Positions 53,616-64,000 of a DNA stretch of 64,000 bases are shown in pieces. The stretch lies in contig NZ_JAEHGC010000005.1 in NCBI RefSeq assembly GCF_016107705.1, forward strand, positions 62,001 to 126,000, given 5' to 3'. The position numbers and the translations under genes were made by a program. The DNA is from Neobacillus cucumis. Its GTDB lineage: Bacteria > Bacillota > Bacilli > Bacillales_B > DSM-18226. Each line of letters opens with the position of its first letter. Position 1 is the stretch's first letter. Below the pieces are notes generated by a model that saw only the letters and a list, made by a program, of their open reading frames with translations, was not told the DNA's origin and did not search any database.

Positions 53616-54131
53616 ATGCCCTTAACGCCGTTAGATATACACAATAAAGAATTTAATAAAGGTTTTCGAGGCTACGATGAGGATGAAGTAAATGAATTTC
53701 TTGATCAAGTAATTAAGGATTATGAATTAGTTTTACGCGAGAAAAAAGAATTGGAAGAGCGTTTAAATGAAATGAATGAACGCTTGAGCCATTTTGTAAA
53801 TATTGAAGAAACATTAAATAAATCAATTGTTATTGCTCAAGAAGCGGGTGAAGAGGTAAAACGAAGTGCGCAAAAGGAAGCCAAGCTGATTATTAAAGAG
53901 GCTGAGAAAAATTCAGATCGGATTGTAAATGAATCCCTGTCTAAAGCACGAAAAATTGCAATGGAAATTGAGGATTTGAAAAAGCAGTCAAAAGTCTTCC
54001 GCACAAGATTTAAGATGCTAATTGAAGCCCAGCTTGATATGTTGAACACAGATGATTGGGATCATTTATTAGAATACGAAATTGATGCAACCGAACTAAA
54101 AGTTCACGAAGAGGAAGATTCATTAGCTTGA
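53616..54131 (+). CDS. divIVA: cell-pole/septum organiser DivIVA
   Basis: Curvature-sensing coiled-coil protein of 171 residues. The N-terminal lipid-binding domain (MPLTPLDIHNKEFNKGFRGY, DEDEVNEFLDQVIKDYE) includes the exposed Phe and Arg used for membrane insertion; the long coiled coil follows, then an acidic tail. In Bacillus it positions MinCDJ and, in sporulation, the chromosome-anchoring protein RacA. ATG with GGAGGTGG. The ileS promoter overlaps its stop codon. Confidence 0.97.
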   Translation: MPLTPLDIHNKEFNKGFRGYDEDEVNEFLDQVIKDYELVLREKKELEERLNEMNERLSHFVNIEETLNKSIVIAQEAGEEVKRSAQKEAKLIIKEAEKNSDRIVNESLSKARKIAMEIEDLKKQSKVFRTRFKMLIEAQLDMLNTDDWDHLLEYEIDATELKVHEEEDSLA

Positions 54132-54157
54132 CGAATCTTTAGATAATAGCATATAAT
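54128..54157 (+). promoter_or_regulatory. SigA promoter of the ileS T-box leader
   Basis: TTGACG, 18 bases, TATAAT. The -35 overlaps the divIVA stop codon; the T-box RNA begins about 20 bases downstream. Confidence 0.82.
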
Positions 54158-54179
54158 TTTCTAACAGATTAAATAGTAT

Positions 54180-54441
54180 GGACAATGACGATGAAAGGGA
54201 TAGTACAATTTTTCGGATGCTTTTACTAGCGAGCCGGGGAGGGTGAAAGCCCGGTAAAGTTGAAAAGTTGGAAGATCACCCTTGAGTCCCAGGCTGAAAA
54301 TCTTTGTAAGGTTAGTAGGCTTTGGCGTATGATTCACGTTACGAATGGTTAAGCGGATGGGTACAAAAGTACTTGTCTATCAGGGTGGTACCGCGGGAAA
54401 AAACCTTCTCGTCCCTATTTTGGGATGAGAGGGTTTTTTTA
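54180..54441 (+). ncRNA. T-box leader of ileS (Ile-specific)
   Basis: The hallmark T-box sequence AGGGTGGTACCGCG at 54382-54395 is followed by a terminator hairpin AACCTTCTCGTCCC with GGGATGAGAGGGTT and seven T. Stem I carries GAAGATCACC at 54271-54280; ATC at 54275-54277 is the expected specifier for isoleucine. Uncharged tRNA(Ile) would bind the specifier and the TGGTACC bulge, favour the antiterminator and turn ileS on. Together with the promoter this explains the whole divIVA-ileS gap. Confidence 0.95.
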
Positions 54442-54494
54442 TTGTAAAAATGGTCTAATCTGATCAATAGAAATATTTATTGGAGGAAGAAAAA

Positions 54495-57266
54495 ATGGAT
54501 TATAAAGATACGTTATTAATGCCAAAGACTGAATTTCCAATGAGGGGCAATCTTCCGCAAAGGGAGCCAGATATCCAGGCAAAATGGGAAGAAATCGATA
54601 TTTATGCAAAAGTACAGGAAAGGACAAAAGGACGTCCAATGTTTGTCCTTCATGACGGACCTCCATATGCAAATGGCGATATCCATATGGGTCACGCGCT
54701 GAATAAAATTTTAAAAGATTTTATCGTTCGCTATAAATCAGCTAGCGGTTTCCAAGCGCCATATGTACCGGGCTGGGACACACATGGTCTGCCAATCGAA
54801 CAGGCATTAACCAATAAAGGTGTAAAGCGGAAAGAAATGACCGTTGCAGAATTCAGAAAGCTTTGTACTGAATATGCCTTACAACAAATTGATAACCAAC
54901 GCACTCAATTCAAACGTCTTGGTGTTCGCGGTGATTGGGAAAACCCTTATATCACTTTGAAGCCGGAGTATGAAGCACAGCAAATTAAAGTATTCGGGGA
55001 AATGGCGAAAAAAGGCTATATTTATAAAGGCCTTAAGCCTGTTTATTGGTCACCATCCAGTGAGTCTGCTCTTGCTGAGGCAGAGATTGAGTACCAAGAT
55101 AAACGTTCAGCGTCCATTTATGTTGGTTTTAAGGTGAAGGATGGAAAGGGTGTCCTTGATACCGATACCCAAATTGTCATCTGGACAACGACTCCTTGGA
55201 CGATTCCTGCAAACTTGGGTATCTCTGTTCACCCTGATTTAACATATGTAGTTGTAACAGCAAACGGAAATAAATACTTAGTTGCCGAAGCTCTTTTAGA
55301 AGCTGTAACAAAGGAAATTGGCTGGGAAGAAACAGTTGTTGTACAGAAACTAAAAGGTACTGAATTAGAAAATATCATTGCTGCGCATCCGCTATACGGC
55401 CGTGATTCATTAGTTATGTTAGGAGAGCACGTCACAACAGATGCCGGTACTGGCTGTGTCCATACTGCACCAGGCCATGGGGAAGATGACTTTTATGTCG
55501 GTCAAAAATATGGTTTAGAAGTACTTTGTCCAGTAGATGATAAAGGGCATATGACGAATGAAGCACCTGGTTTCGAAGGATTATTTTACGATCAAGCGAA
55601 TAAACCGATTGCAGAAGCCTTAGAAAAAGAAGGAGCATTGTTAAAGCTTTCATTTATTACACACTCCTATCCACATGATTGGAGAACGAAAAAACCGGTC
55701 ATTTTCCGAGCTACTGCCCAATGGTTTGCTTCAATTAAAGATTTCCGTAATGAGCTCCTTGAAGCGGTTAAGGAAACCAAATGGGTTCCTGCATGGGGAG
55801 AAACTCGTTTATTTAATATGGTCCGTGACCGTGGTGATTGGTGTATTTCCCGCCAACGTGTCTGGGGTGTACCAATCCCTGTATTCTACGCAGAAAATGG
55901 CGAAGAAATCATCACGGATGAAACGATTAATCATGTATCAGAATTATTCCGCCAGTTTGGATCAAATGTTTGGTTTGAACGTGAAGCGAAAGAGTTGCTT
56001 CCTGAAGGATTTACCCATCTAGGCAGTCCGAATGGCACATTTACAAAAGAAACAGATATCATGGACGTTTGGTTTGACTCCGGATCTTCCCATCAGGCTG
56101 TCTTACTAGAGAGAGAAGATTTAGTCCGCCCGGCAGACCTATATCTTGAGGGTTCTGACCAATATCGCGGCTGGTTTAACTCTTCACTTTCTACAGCTGT
56201 TGCGGTTACAGGAAAAGCTCCATATAAAGGAGTACTAAGCCATGGTTTTGCGCTTGATGGTGAAGGCCGAAAAATGAGCAAATCATTAGGAAATACAGTA
56301 CTTCCATCGAAGGTTATGAACCAGCTTGGCGCTGATATTTTACGCTTATGGGTAGCTTCTGTTGATTATCAGGCAGATGTCCGTGTATCAGATGCCATTT
56401 TGAAACAAGTTGCCGAAGTTTATCGGAAAATCCGTAACACGTTCCGTTTCTTGTTAGGAAACTTAGCAGACTTTAACCCAGCTTCTGATAAGGTTGCTTT
56501 TGAAAACTTACGAGAAGTGGATCAATTTATGCTTGTTAAATTAAATAAGCTAATTAAAAATGTCCGAAACGCATATGAAAATTATGAGTTTTCCGGTATT
56601 TATCACGCTGTAAATAATTTCTGTACACTTGACTTGAGCGCATTCTATTTGGATTTTGCAAAAGATGTTCTTTATATTGAGGCAAAAGACAATCATGAAC
56701 GTCGTGCCATCCAAACTGTTTTGTATGAATCATTGGTTGCTTTAACTAAATTGGTTTCACCGATTCTTTCTCATACAGCAGATGAGGTTTGGAAGTTTAT
56801 TCCTGATGTTAAGGAAGAGAGTGTTCAATTGACAGATCTTCCTGAATACGTAGATTATGCAAATGCAAAAGATTTAGAGGAAAAATGGTCAGCATTTATG
56901 AATCTCCGGGATGATGTCTTAAAAGCGCTAGAAGAAGCTAGAAATGAAAAAGTAATTGGAAAATCGTTAACAGCAAAAGTTACTCTGTATGTTAATGACA
57001 AAACAAAAGCTCTTTTAGATTCGATTCAAGAAAACTTGCAGCAGTTATTTATTGTCTCCGGTTTTGAAGTTGCTGGCTCTATGAAGGATGCACCTGAAAA
57101 TGCTCTTAAACTTGATAATGCAGCGATTGTTGTCACCAAAGCGGAAGGTGAGACATGTGAGCGCTGTTGGGTTGTTTCAAAAGAGGTTGGTCAGGATCCA
57201 GAGCATAAAACACTTTGCCCGCGCTGTGCAGAAGTAGTAAAAGAAAATTATACACATTTAGCCTAA
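54495..57266 (+). CDS. ileS: isoleucyl-tRNA synthetase
   Basis: A 923-residue class I synthetase. Catalytic core with the HIGH-type motif in [20 protein letters not shown] and the KMSKS loop in [14 protein letters not shown]; editing (CP1) domain with [19 protein letters not shown] and [11 protein letters not shown]; anticodon-binding helical domain; and a C-terminal zinc finger with CERC and CPRC, typical of the bacterial type. ATG with GGAGGA upstream. Controlled by the T-box. Confidence 0.99.
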   Translation: MDYKDTLLMPKTEFPMRGNLPQREPDIQAKWEEIDIYAKVQERTKGRPMFVLHDGPPYANGDIHMGHALNKILKDFIVRYKSASGFQAPYVPGWDTHGLPIEQALTNKGVKRKEMTVAEFRKLCTEYALQQIDNQRTQFKRLGVRGDWENPYITLKPEYEAQQIKVFGEMAKKGYIYKGLKPVYWSPSSESALAEAEIEYQDKRSASIYVGFKVKDGKGVLDTDTQIVIWTTTPWTIPANLGISVHPDLTYVVVTANGNKYLVAEALLEAVTKEIGWEETVVVQKLKGTELENIIAAHPLYGRDSLVMLGEHVTTDAGTGCVHTAPGHGEDDFYVGQKYGLEVLCPVDDKGHMTNEAPGFEGLFYDQANKPIAEALEKEGALLKLSFITHSYPHDWRTKKPVIFRATAQWFASIKDFRNELLEAVKETKWVPAWGETRLFNMVRDRGDWCISRQRVWGVPIPVFYAENGEEIITDETINHVSELFRQFGSNVWFEREAKELLPEGFTHLGSPNGTFTKETDIMDVWFDSGSSHQAVLLEREDLVRPADLYLEGSDQYRGWFNSSLSTAVAVTGKAPYKGVLSHGFALDGEGRKMSKSLGNTVLPSKVMNQLGADILRLWVASVDYQADVRVSDAILKQVAEVYRKIRNTFRFLLGNLADFNPASDKVAFENLREVDQFMLVKLNKLIKNVRNAYENYEFSGIYHAVNNFCTLDLSAFYLDFAKDVLYIEAKDNHERRAIQTVLYESLVALTKLVSPILSHTADEVWKFIPDVKEESVQLTDLPEYVDYANAKDLEEKWSAFMNLRDDVLKALEEARNEKVIGKSLTAKVTLYVNDKTKALLDSIQENLQQLFIVSGFEVAGSMKDAPENALKLDNAAIVVTKAEGETCERCWVVSKEVGQDPEHKTLCPRCAEVVKENYTHLA

Positions 57267-57270
57267 TGAA

Positions 57271-57297
57271 TAAGCCCTGTGCTAGCACAGGGCTTAT
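57271..57297 (+). terminator. palindrome after ileS (probable terminator)
   Basis: AAGCCCTGTGC-TA-GCACAGGGCTT, perfect 11-bp arms; followed by an AT-rich stretch but no T-run. Confidence 0.7.
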
Positions 57298-57302
57298 AAT
57301 AT

Positions 57303-57423
57303 TATCTAGCTCCAGCGCCTAGCCCCTCGAGGTCGCTTCGGTCCAGCCAGTGAAGTCAAAGAACGACTTCACAGTCAGGCCCTACAGCGCTTGTCGGGGC
57401 TGACCAAGGCGCTTCCGCTTTTA
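57303..57423 (+). repeat. dispersed structured repeat, copy 5 (long form)
   Basis: TATCTAGCTCCAGCGCCTAG ... GGGGCTGACCAAGGCGCTTCC. The outer stem AGCGCC-AGCCCC pairs with GGGGCT-GGCGCT; the inner hairpin GTGAAGTC-AAAGAAC-GACTTCAC is perfect. Occupies much of the ileS-ylyA gap; the rest of that gap shows no further element besides the palindrome before it. Confidence 0.82.
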
Positions 57424-57534
57424 AAATTTTCCACCTCCGTTAATTGTTGTTTTGGATGTCAAATGTTTATCCGTGTCAGCTTTGGTCTGACGGAGGATAA
57501 TAATGAAACAATAATGAAAGCGGAGGTAACAACT

Positions 57535-57828
57535 ATGAATGCAATGCAGGAAAAGCTGTTTTTGGAACTCCGTCAAACAAAAGAAGAAATTGAACATTCA
57601 CTAAAGCACAAGAGTAAGCGGGAGTGGATTACCTCTATATTGGAGGCAGAGCTTGCTGATATTGATTCTGCTATAGAAAAAATGAAACATGGCCAGTATG
57701 GTCAATGTGAAATTTCCGGTGAATTACTTCCGGACGATTTATTACAAATAATCCCCACGTTAAAGTCAACAAAAGATTCAGAGTATTTGGTTAGATTTTA
57801 TAAAAAACCGATAAATTCCTCTTTTTAA
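57535..57828 (+). CDS. ylyA: DksA/TraR-like protein YlyA
   Basis: A 97-residue protein with an N-terminal coiled coil (EKLFLELRQTKEEIEHSLKH) and a DksA-like C-terminal segment, IEKMKHGQYGQCEISGELLP. Only one of the zinc-finger cysteines remains, so metal binding is doubtful. In B. subtilis YlyA binds RNA polymerase and affects forespore genes, as I recall. ATG with GGAGGT 9 bases upstream; a longer in-frame extension would run into the repeat and is rejected. Confidence 0.85.
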   Translation: MNAMQEKLFLELRQTKEEIEHSLKHKSKREWITSILEAELADIDSAIEKMKHGQYGQCEISGELLPDDLLQIIPTLKSTKDSEYLVRFYKKPINSSF

Positions 57829-57904
57829 TCCATCACATTGTCGTTTCGCTGTTCATTATGCTAAAATGCTAAGGAAGTAATGTTAAATGTGGAGGTATTT
57901 CTTA

Positions 57905-58396
57905 GTGTTTTATTACTTAATTGCGATTTTTGTTATTGTATTGGATCAAATTACGAAGTGGCTAATTGTAAGTAAAATGCATTTTGGCGAAAGCATCACC
58001 ATTATAGAAAATTTTCTTTATATTACCTCCCATAGAAATCGAGGAGCTGCATGGGGAATTTTACAAGGACAAATGTGGCTATTTTACGTCATTACCTTAG
58101 TGGTCATTATTGCCTTAATTTACTATTTACAAAAAGCAGCAAAAGGTAAATGGCTGCTTGGAGTTTCCCTCTCCTTTATGCTTGGAGGGGCTATTGGGAA
58201 TTTTATTGACCGGGTAATTCGTAAGGAAGTTGTTGATTTTATTCATACGTTTATTTTTGGCTATAATTTTCCAGTGTTTAATATTGCAGATTCGGCATTA
58301 GTAATCGGCGTAATTTTATTAATGATTTCGATGCTGCGTGATGAGAGAGAATCAAAGGAGAAATCATATGGAGAAAATGGAACACACCATTCTTGA
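57905..58396 (+). CDS. lspA: lipoprotein signal peptidase (signal peptidase II)
   Basis: Membrane aspartic protease that removes lipoprotein signal peptides. It is 163 residues with four helices: [45 protein letters not shown] (first catalytic Asp) and [14 protein letters not shown] (second catalytic Asp). Start is GTG with GGAGG 7-8 bases upstream. Its last 29 bases overlap ylyB in another frame. Confidence 0.97.
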   Translation: MFYYLIAIFVIVLDQITKWLIVSKMHFGESITIIENFLYITSHRNRGAAWGILQGQMWLFYVITLVVIIALIYYLQKAAKGKWLLGVSLSFMLGGAIGNFIDRVIRKEVVDFIHTFIFGYNFPVFNIADSALVIGVILLMISMLRDERESKEKSYGENGTHHS

Positions 58397-59279
58397 GGAA
58401 CAAAAGGGCGACCGCATTGATAAAGTTATTTCTGCGCTTGATGAAGAATGGTCAAGAACACAGGTCCAACAATGGATTAAGGATGGAAATGCCCTCGTTA
58501 ATGGACAAGTGGTGAAAACAAATTATAAATGTGCTATAAACGATCTTATCGAAATTACGATTCCGGATCCAGAACCACTCGATGTGATTCCAGAGGAAAT
58601 GGACTTAGATATTTATTATGAGGATACCGATGTGTTGGTTGTAAATAAGCCGCGAGGAATGGTTGTTCATCCTGCGCCAGGTCATTTAACGGGAACGCTT
58701 GTAAATGGCTTAATGGCACATTGCAAGGATTTATCCGGTATTAATGGGGTATTACGTCCTGGAATTGTTCATCGAATTGATAAAGACACCTCAGGTCTTT
58801 TAATGGTTGCCAAAAACGATATGGCACATGAAAGCTTAGTAAATCAATTAGTTGAAAAATCAGTAACCCGTAAATATAAGGCAATTGTGCATGGAGTTAT
58901 CCCGCATGATTTTGGTACAATTGACGCACCGCTGGGAAGGGATCCAAAGGACCGTCAAAGCATGACTGTGGTGGATGATGGCAAACATGCCGTGACCCAT
59001 TTCCATGTGCTGGAGCGTTATACCAATTTTACCTTGGTAGAATGTCAATTAGAGACAGGGAGAACCCATCAAATTCGTGTGCATATGAAATACATTGGCT
59101 ATCCACTTGCGGGAGATCCAAAGTATGGACCGAAAAAAACACTTGATATTGACGGACAGGCATTGCATGCAGGGATACTGGGTTTTGTTCATCCGCGAAC
59201 TCAGGAATATCTGGAATTTGAAGCACCGATTCCTTCCGATTTTGAAAGCCTGTTAGAGCAATTACGAAATAATCGTTGA
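58368..59279 (+). CDS. ylyB: RluD-family 23S rRNA pseudouridine synthase YlyB
   Basis: A 303-residue pseudouridine synthase: N-terminal S4 domain ([20 protein letters not shown]), then the catalytic domain with [31 protein letters not shown] (the catalytic Asp is in RIDKDTSG), [18 protein letters not shown] and GDPKYGP. Target uridines are probably in 23S rRNA by family. ATG with AAAGGAG 7 bases upstream, inside lspA. The pyr promoter overlaps its stop. Confidence 0.95.
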   Translation: MEKMEHTILEEQKGDRIDKVISALDEEWSRTQVQQWIKDGNALVNGQVVKTNYKCAINDLIEITIPDPEPLDVIPEEMDLDIYYEDTDVLVVNKPRGMVVHPAPGHLTGTLVNGLMAHCKDLSGINGVLRPGIVHRIDKDTSGLLMVAKNDMAHESLVNQLVEKSVTRKYKAIVHGVIPHDFGTIDAPLGRDPKDRQSMTVVDDGKHAVTHFHVLERYTNFTLVECQLETGRTHQIRVHMKYIGYPLAGDPKYGPKKTLDIDGQALHAGILGFVHPRTQEYLEFEAPIPSDFESLLEQLRNNR

Positions 59280-59305
59280 CACAGGAATAAAAAGTATTGT
59301 AAGAT
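59276..59305 (+). promoter_or_regulatory. SigA promoter of the pyr operon
   Basis: TTGACA, 18 bases, TAAGAT; the -35 overlaps the ylyB stop codon, as compactly arranged as in B. subtilis. Confidence 0.83.
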
Positions 59306-59322
59306 AACAACAGTTGAATATG

Positions 59323-59980
<658 letters not shown>

Positions 59981-59986
59981 ATAGCA

Positions 59987-60096
59987 CCCTTTTAATAGCA
60001 GTCCCGTGAGGCTGACAAAGGGGAAAAACCGGGTATTTACTCAACATTCGGTAATTCTATCCTCTTTGTACCATCCCGGGCAAAGAGGTTTTTTTT
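59987..60096 (+). promoter_or_regulatory. PyrR attenuator 2 (between pyrR and pyrP)
   Basis: Binding loop GCAGTCCCGTGAGGCTGAC (59998-60016) within a CCCTTTT/AAAGGGG stem, then a terminator CCTCTTTG with CAAAGAGG and eight T. Confidence 0.95.
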
Positions 60097-60158
60097 ATGA
60101 AAAAAAATCCATGCTAATAAATAAAGAAAAACCCCTTATGAAAACTGGAGGAGAAAAA

Positions 60159-61472
60159 ATGTCTAGCTCACCAATTTTAGACGTAAAAGATATTCCAAAG
60201 CCAGGACAATGGCTAACTTTAAGTCTACAGCATTTATTCGCAATGTTCGGTTCTACAATTCTTGTTCCGTATTTGGTTGGATTAAGTCCAGCGATTGCGC
60301 TAATATCGAGCGGACTTGGAACCTTGGCATTTTTATTAATTACACAATTTAAAGTTCCTGCGTACTTAGGATCTTCCTTTGCGTTTATTGCCCCGATTAT
60401 TGCAGCAAAAACAGCAGGCGGTCCAGGGGCTGCAATGGTTGGCACTTTCATGGCAGGGCTCTTATACGGAATTGTCGCACTGATCATTAGCAGGGCAGGT
60501 TATCGTTGGATCATGAAACTGCTCCCACCGGTTGTTGTTGGTCCAGTGATTATTGTAATCGGTTTGGCCATTTCCGGAACGGCTGTTGGAATGGCGATGA
60601 ATAACCCAGTGACACAAAAATATAGTTTGCTTCATTTCTCAGTGGCACTTGTGACACTTGCAGCAACCATTATCTTTTCAATCTACTTAAGAGGCATGTT
60701 GAGTATCATCCCAATATTGGGCGGAATCGTTATTGGTTATATATATGCATTAATTGTAGGGATTGTCGACTTCAGTCCAGTATTAAAAGCACATTGGTTT
60801 GAAGTGCCGGATTTTATCTTCCCGTTTATCAGCTATAAAGTTAAATTCACTTTGGATTTACTCCTGCTGATGGTTCCGGTTGCCGTAGTTACCTTATCAG
60901 AACACATTGGCCATCAGCTGGTCTTAAGCAAAGTAGTTGGACATGACTATATTAAAGATCCTGGTTTACACCGATCAATCCTTGGTGATGGAACAGCGAC
61001 ACTCATTTCGTCACTTATTGGAGGGCCGCCAAAAACCACATATGGTGAAAATATTGGAGTCCTTGCGATTACCCGTATCTACAGCGTTTATATCATTGCC
61101 GGTGCAGCAGTTTTTGCCATCATCTTTGGCTTTGTAGGTAAAATCTCAGCATTGATCAGCACCATTCCAACTCCAGTTATGGGCGGTGTTTCCATCCTGT
61201 TATTCGGAATCATTGCTTCTTCAGGATTAAGGATGTTAGTTGATAGTAAAATTGATTTTGGGGATAAAAGAAACTTAGTTATTTCATCTGTTATCCTTGT
61301 CATTGGTATTGGCGGGGCATTCATTAAAGTATCTGATACATTCCAAATTCAAGGAATGGCCTTAGCAGCAATTTTTGGTGTATTACTTAACCTTATTCTT
61401 CCTGGAAGACCTCCGGTGAATGAAAATATGTTTGAAGAAGATGAAGTAGAAAATAAGAAGAAAACAGCATAA
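60159..61472 (+). CDS. pyrP: uracil permease
   Basis: Proton-coupled uracil importer of the nucleobase-ascorbate family; 437 residues, about twelve to fourteen helices. LQHLFAMFGSTILVPYLVGL, YLGSSFAFIAPIIAA, VTLSEHIGHQLVLSKVVGHD and the substrate motif GGPPKTTYGENIGVLAIT are typical. ATG with GGAGGAG upstream; an in-frame extension crosses attenuator 2 and is rejected. Confidence 0.97.
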   Translation: MSSSPILDVKDIPKPGQWLTLSLQHLFAMFGSTILVPYLVGLSPAIALISSGLGTLAFLLITQFKVPAYLGSSFAFIAPIIAAKTAGGPGAAMVGTFMAGLLYGIVALIISRAGYRWIMKLLPPVVVGPVIIVIGLAISGTAVGMAMNNPVTQKYSLLHFSVALVTLAATIIFSIYLRGMLSIIPILGGIVIGYIYALIVGIVDFSPVLKAHWFEVPDFIFPFISYKVKFTLDLLLLMVPVAVVTLSEHIGHQLVLSKVVGHDYIKDPGLHRSILGDGTATLISSLIGGPPKTTYGENIGVLAITRIYSVYIIAGAAVFAIIFGFVGKISALISTIPTPVMGGVSILLFGIIASSGLRMLVDSKIDFGDKRNLVISSVILVIGIGGAFIKVSDTFQIQGMALAAIFGVLLNLILPGRPPVNENMFEEDEVENKKKTA

Positions 61473-61481
61473 TTGAAAAAT

Positions 61482-61606
61482 CCTTTTAAATGAAGTCCAG
61501 TGAGGCTTATAAGGGTGTAGTACAAAAACGACGGTTAATGTTTGATAGCCTTGTTTTTAGTACAGAGTTTTTACACCCTGGCATTAGAAAGTCAGGGTGT
61601 TTTTTT
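61482..61606 (+). promoter_or_regulatory. PyrR attenuator 3 (between pyrP and pyrB)
   Basis: Binding loop GAAGTCCAGTGAGGCTTA (61492-61509) in a CCTTTTA/ATAAGGG stem, then a terminator ACACCCTG with CAGGGTGT and T-run. Confidence 0.95.
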
Positions 61607-61631
61607 GATAAAAGAGAGGCGGGATGAACTT

Positions 61632-62576
61632 ATGTTAACTCACTTATTGACAACAAATGAATTAAAGGTTGAAGAGATTTACCAAATTTTAAGTGATGCG
61701 AGGAAGTTTTCAGAAGGGATGAAATGGCAGCCGGCAAAACAGGTTTTTACCGCAAATTTGTTTTTTGAGCCAAGTACAAGAACAAAAAGCAGCTTTGATA
61801 TGGCTGAAAGAAGGTTAGGCCTCGAAGTAATCCCATTTGAAGTTCTTACTTCAAGCGTCCAAAAAGGTGAGACTCTCTACGATACAGTAAAAACCTTGGA
61901 GTCAATTGGTGTAAATGCAATCGTTATTCGGCACCAGCAAGACCGGTACTTTGACGAATTGGTGGGCAAGGTAAATATCCCGATTATCAATGGCGGGGAT
62001 GGCTGTGGCCATCATCCTACACAATCTCTTTTAGATCTAATGACAATTTATCAAGAGTTTGGCCGCTTTACCGGCTTAAAAATCGCTATTATCGGCGACA
62101 TCCGTCATAGCCGGGTGGCCCGTTCAAATGCGGATGTATTAACGAGACTGGGAGCGGAGGTTATTTTTTCAGGGCCGGAAGAATGGTTTGATAACCAAAG
62201 TTTAAACTTATCGAAGTTTAGACCCATTGATCAGGCCATTAAGGAAGCGGATGTGGTCATGCTTCTTCGTGTGCAGCATGAAAGGCATCAGCAAAAAGGA
62301 AGCTTTACAGCTCATGATTACCATAAACAGTATGGTCTTACGATAGAAAGAGAAAAGTTGATGAAGCCGGAAGCTATTATCATGCATCCAGCCCCTGTCA
62401 ATCGAAATGTTGAAATTGCTGACAGCTTAGTTGAATGCAAGCGTTCGAGAATTTTTAAACAAATGGAAAATGGTGTTTATGTCAGAATGGCTGCTTTAAA
62501 AAGAGCTCTAGAAAATCTTGAAGGAGGAAATAACAATGAAACTGCTTATTCAAAACGCTTATTACACAGCATCTAA
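61632..62576 (+). CDS. pyrB: aspartate carbamoyltransferase
   Basis: First committed step of pyrimidine synthesis; 314 residues. Carbamoyl-phosphate site [65 protein letters not shown], and [20 protein letters not shown] as the first Met after the attenuator, in front of [10 protein letters not shown]. About ten residues longer than B. subtilis PyrB, and its last 41 bases overlap pyrC in another frame. Confidence 0.97.
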   Translation: MLTHLLTTNELKVEEIYQILSDARKFSEGMKWQPAKQVFTANLFFEPSTRTKSSFDMAERRLGLEVIPFEVLTSSVQKGETLYDTVKTLESIGVNAIVIRHQQDRYFDELVGKVNIPIINGGDGCGHHPTQSLLDLMTIYQEFGRFTGLKIAIIGDIRHSRVARSNADVLTRLGAEVIFSGPEEWFDNQSLNLSKFRPIDQAIKEADVVMLLRVQHERHQQKGSFTAHDYHKQYGLTIEREKLMKPEAIIMHPAPVNRNVEIADSLVECKRSRIFKQMENGVYVRMAALKRALENLEGGNNNETAYSKRLLHSI

Positions 62577-63822
62577 CGGAGAAAAAATTCACTCGGATAT
62601 ATTGGTAGAAAATGGTGTGATTACTAAAATTGAGGAGAATATTATCGAGACTGTTGACCGCAAAATCGATGCAGCAGGACTGCTTGTTACTCCTGGATTT
62701 ATCGATCTGCATGTCCATCTTCGTGAACCTGGCGGAGAAAAGAAGGAAACCATTGCAACGGGAACACTAGCTGCTGCAAAGGGCGGATTTACAACCATCG
62801 CAGCTATGCCGAATACGAGACCGGTTCCTGATTCCAAAGAGCAAATGGAATGGTTGCAACAAAGAATCCAGGAAACAGGAAGTGTCCGTGTTTTACCGTA
62901 TGCTTCAATCACAACCAGACAGCTTGGACAAGAATTGACCGACTTTGCGGCACTCAAAGAGGCAGGCGCATTTGCCTTTACAGATGATGGTGTGGGTGTA
63001 CAATCTGCTGATATGATGCTGCAAGCGATGAAAAAGGCAGCAGAAGTGAATATGGCGATTGTTGCACACTGTGAGGAAAACACGTTGATTCATAAAGGCA
63101 GTGTCCATGAAGGAGAATTTTCAAAAAATAATGGATTAAATGGAATTCCATCAGTTTGTGAATCGGTTCAAATTGCTAGAGATGTCCTACTTGCTGAAGC
63201 GGCAAGCTGCCATTATCATGTCTGCCATATTAGTACAAAGGAATCTGTCCGGGTAGTAAGAGATGCAAAAAGAGCAGGTATTCAGGTTACTGCGGAAGTA
63301 ACCCCGCACCATTTATTGCTATCTCAAGATGATATTCCTGGACTTGATGCAAACTATAAGATGAATCCGCCGCTAAGAGATGCCAGCGACCGTGAAGCGC
63401 TCATTGAGGGTCTTTTAGACGGAACTATAGATTTTATTGCAACAGACCATGCACCACATACTGCAGAGGAAAAAAGCGAAGGGATGGTCGCAGCACCATT
63501 TGGAATTGTCGGCTTAGAAACGGCTTTCCCGCTTCTTTATACAAACTTTGTTTTAAAGAATATCATTACGCTTGAGCAATTAATTGAGTTTTTAACAAAG
63601 AAACCGGCCGAAGCATTTGGTCTACCGTATGGAAAAATCGAAGTTGGGGCACCTGCTGATCTTGTACTATTAAATCTAACAGAAGAACAGGATATAAACC
63701 CTGAGGAATTTTTATCAAAAGGGAAAAACACCCCATTTGGAGGCTGGGCATGTAAGGGCTGGCCGGTCATGACAATCGCAGAAGGAAATATAGTTTGGGA
63801 AAAGGGATGTGTAACAGCATGA
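62536..63822 (+). CDS. pyrC: dihydroorotase
   Basis: Zinc enzyme for ring closure of carbamoyl-aspartate; 428 residues, the same length as in B. subtilis (class I). Metal motifs: [37 protein letters not shown] and [14 protein letters not shown] with the catalytic Asp. ATG with AAGGAGG, which lies inside pyrB. The stop overlaps carA by four bases. Confidence 0.98.
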   Translation: MKLLIQNAYYTASNGEKIHSDILVENGVITKIEENIIETVDRKIDAAGLLVTPGFIDLHVHLREPGGEKKETIATGTLAAAKGGFTTIAAMPNTRPVPDSKEQMEWLQQRIQETGSVRVLPYASITTRQLGQELTDFAALKEAGAFAFTDDGVGVQSADMMLQAMKKAAEVNMAIVAHCEENTLIHKGSVHEGEFSKNNGLNGIPSVCESVQIARDVLLAEAASCHYHVCHISTKESVRVVRDAKRAGIQVTAEVTPHHLLLSQDDIPGLDANYKMNPPLRDASDREALIEGLLDGTIDFIATDHAPHTAEEKSEGMVAAPFGIVGLETAFPLLYTNFVLKNIITLEQLIEFLTKKPAEAFGLPYGKIEVGAPADLVLLNLTEEQDINPEEFLSKGKNTPFGGWACKGWPVMTIAEGNIVWEKGCVTA

Positions 63823-64000
63823 AGAGACAGTTGGTTTTAGAGGATGGAACGATTTTTATCGGTGAAGGTTTTGGCAGTGATAGTGAAACGGTTGGAGAGG
63901 TAGTATTTAATACTGGAATGACCGGATACCAAGAAATTTTATCCGACCCGTCCTATTGCGGGCAAATCGTTACACTGACATACCCTTTAATTGGAAACTA
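63819..64000 (+). CDS. pyrAA: carbamoyl-phosphate synthase small subunit, pyrimidine-specific (3' end missing)
   Basis: Glutaminase subunit of carbamoyl-phosphate synthase. The first 60 residues are visible: [40 protein letters not shown], then [15 protein letters not shown], the characteristic CarA N-terminal domain. ATGA overlap with pyrC. The window ends within the gene; pyrAB is expected next. Confidence 0.97.
   Translation, partial: MKRQLVLEDGTIFIGEGFGSDSETVGEVVFNTGMTGYQEILSDPSYCGQIVTLTYPLIGN

Noticed and set aside
57391..57534. Longer ylyA starting inside the structured repeat
   Set aside because: The first residues would be repeat-encoded; the ATG at 57535 has GGAGGT and fits the family length.
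60006..60158. Longer pyrP starting at the PyrR attenuator
   Set aside because: It would translate the binding loop and terminator; similar extensions of pyrR and pyrB are rejected for the same reason.
60095..60487. Long open frames on the strand opposite pyrP, ftsZ, pyrC and other genes
   Set aside because: They mirror real genes, lack ribosome-binding sites and have no protein-like features.

Overview
The window is a stretch of chromosome from an endospore-forming, low-GC Gram-positive bacterium of the Bacillaceae. Gene order follows the Bacillus subtilis 168 segment ctaC to pyrAA almost gene for gene: cta, ylb, mra/mur/fts (the dcw cluster), spoIIGA-sigE-sigG, ylm, divIVA, ileS, lspA and pyr. 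The differences from B. subtilis, together with a dispersed structured repeat, point to a Bacillus-like relative (a Neobacillus-type genome would fit). The species cannot be fixed from this window.

Layout. Bases 1-5324 hold the caa3 cytochrome oxidase genes (ctaC cut by the left edge, then ctaDEF), the assembly factor ctaG and a DUF420 gene. Bases 5360-19492 are the ylb block: YugN-like, CBS, CAP-domain, coat and Y-complex (ylbF) genes, rsmD-coaD, ylbJKL, tmcAL, ylbN-rpmF and an enoyl-CoA hydratase. Bases 19573-25597 hold gerR, an acetyltransferase, a three-gene biotin-dependent acyl-CoA carboxylase that is not at this locus in B. subtilis, panE and a DUF3397 gene. Bases 25777-47030 hold bshC and the division and cell-wall cluster from mraZ to ftsZ, including the sporulation paralogues spoVD and spoVE. 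Bases 47274-49911 encode the sporulation sigma factors SigE (with its processing protease SpoIIGA) and SigG. Bases 50165-54131 are ylmC-ylmH and divIVA. Then follow T-box-controlled ileS, ylyA, lspA, ylyB and the PyrR-attenuated pyr operon, with pyrAA (carA) cut by the right edge.

How it works together. The central 20 kb makes lipid II (MurE, MurD, MraY, MurG, MurB) and polymerises it at the septum (FtsI, FtsL, DivIB, FtsA, FtsZ, SepF, DivIVA). The same neighbourhood carries the sporulation counterparts (SpoVD, SpoVE) and the sigma factors that follow asymmetric division. Regulatory DNA is unusually readable: a MraZ operator, a spoIIG promoter with a 22-bp spacer and Spo0A-like boxes, a hairpin over the sigG ribosome-binding site, an ileS T-box, and three PyrR attenuators.

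The least explained material is intergenic. A structured repeat occurs five times (10377, 24080, 33698, 38099, 57303) in long, core-swapped and minimal forms. A second composite inverted repeat lies at 49964-50093. A folded RNA region of uncertain strand precedes rsmD. A stand-alone MurE/MurF N-domain-like gene sits between murE and mraY, a WNG-repeat small protein sits next to tmcAL, and two genes (ylbC, rsmD) appear to start at CTG. No transposase, prophage, CRISPR array, tRNA or rRNA gene was seen.
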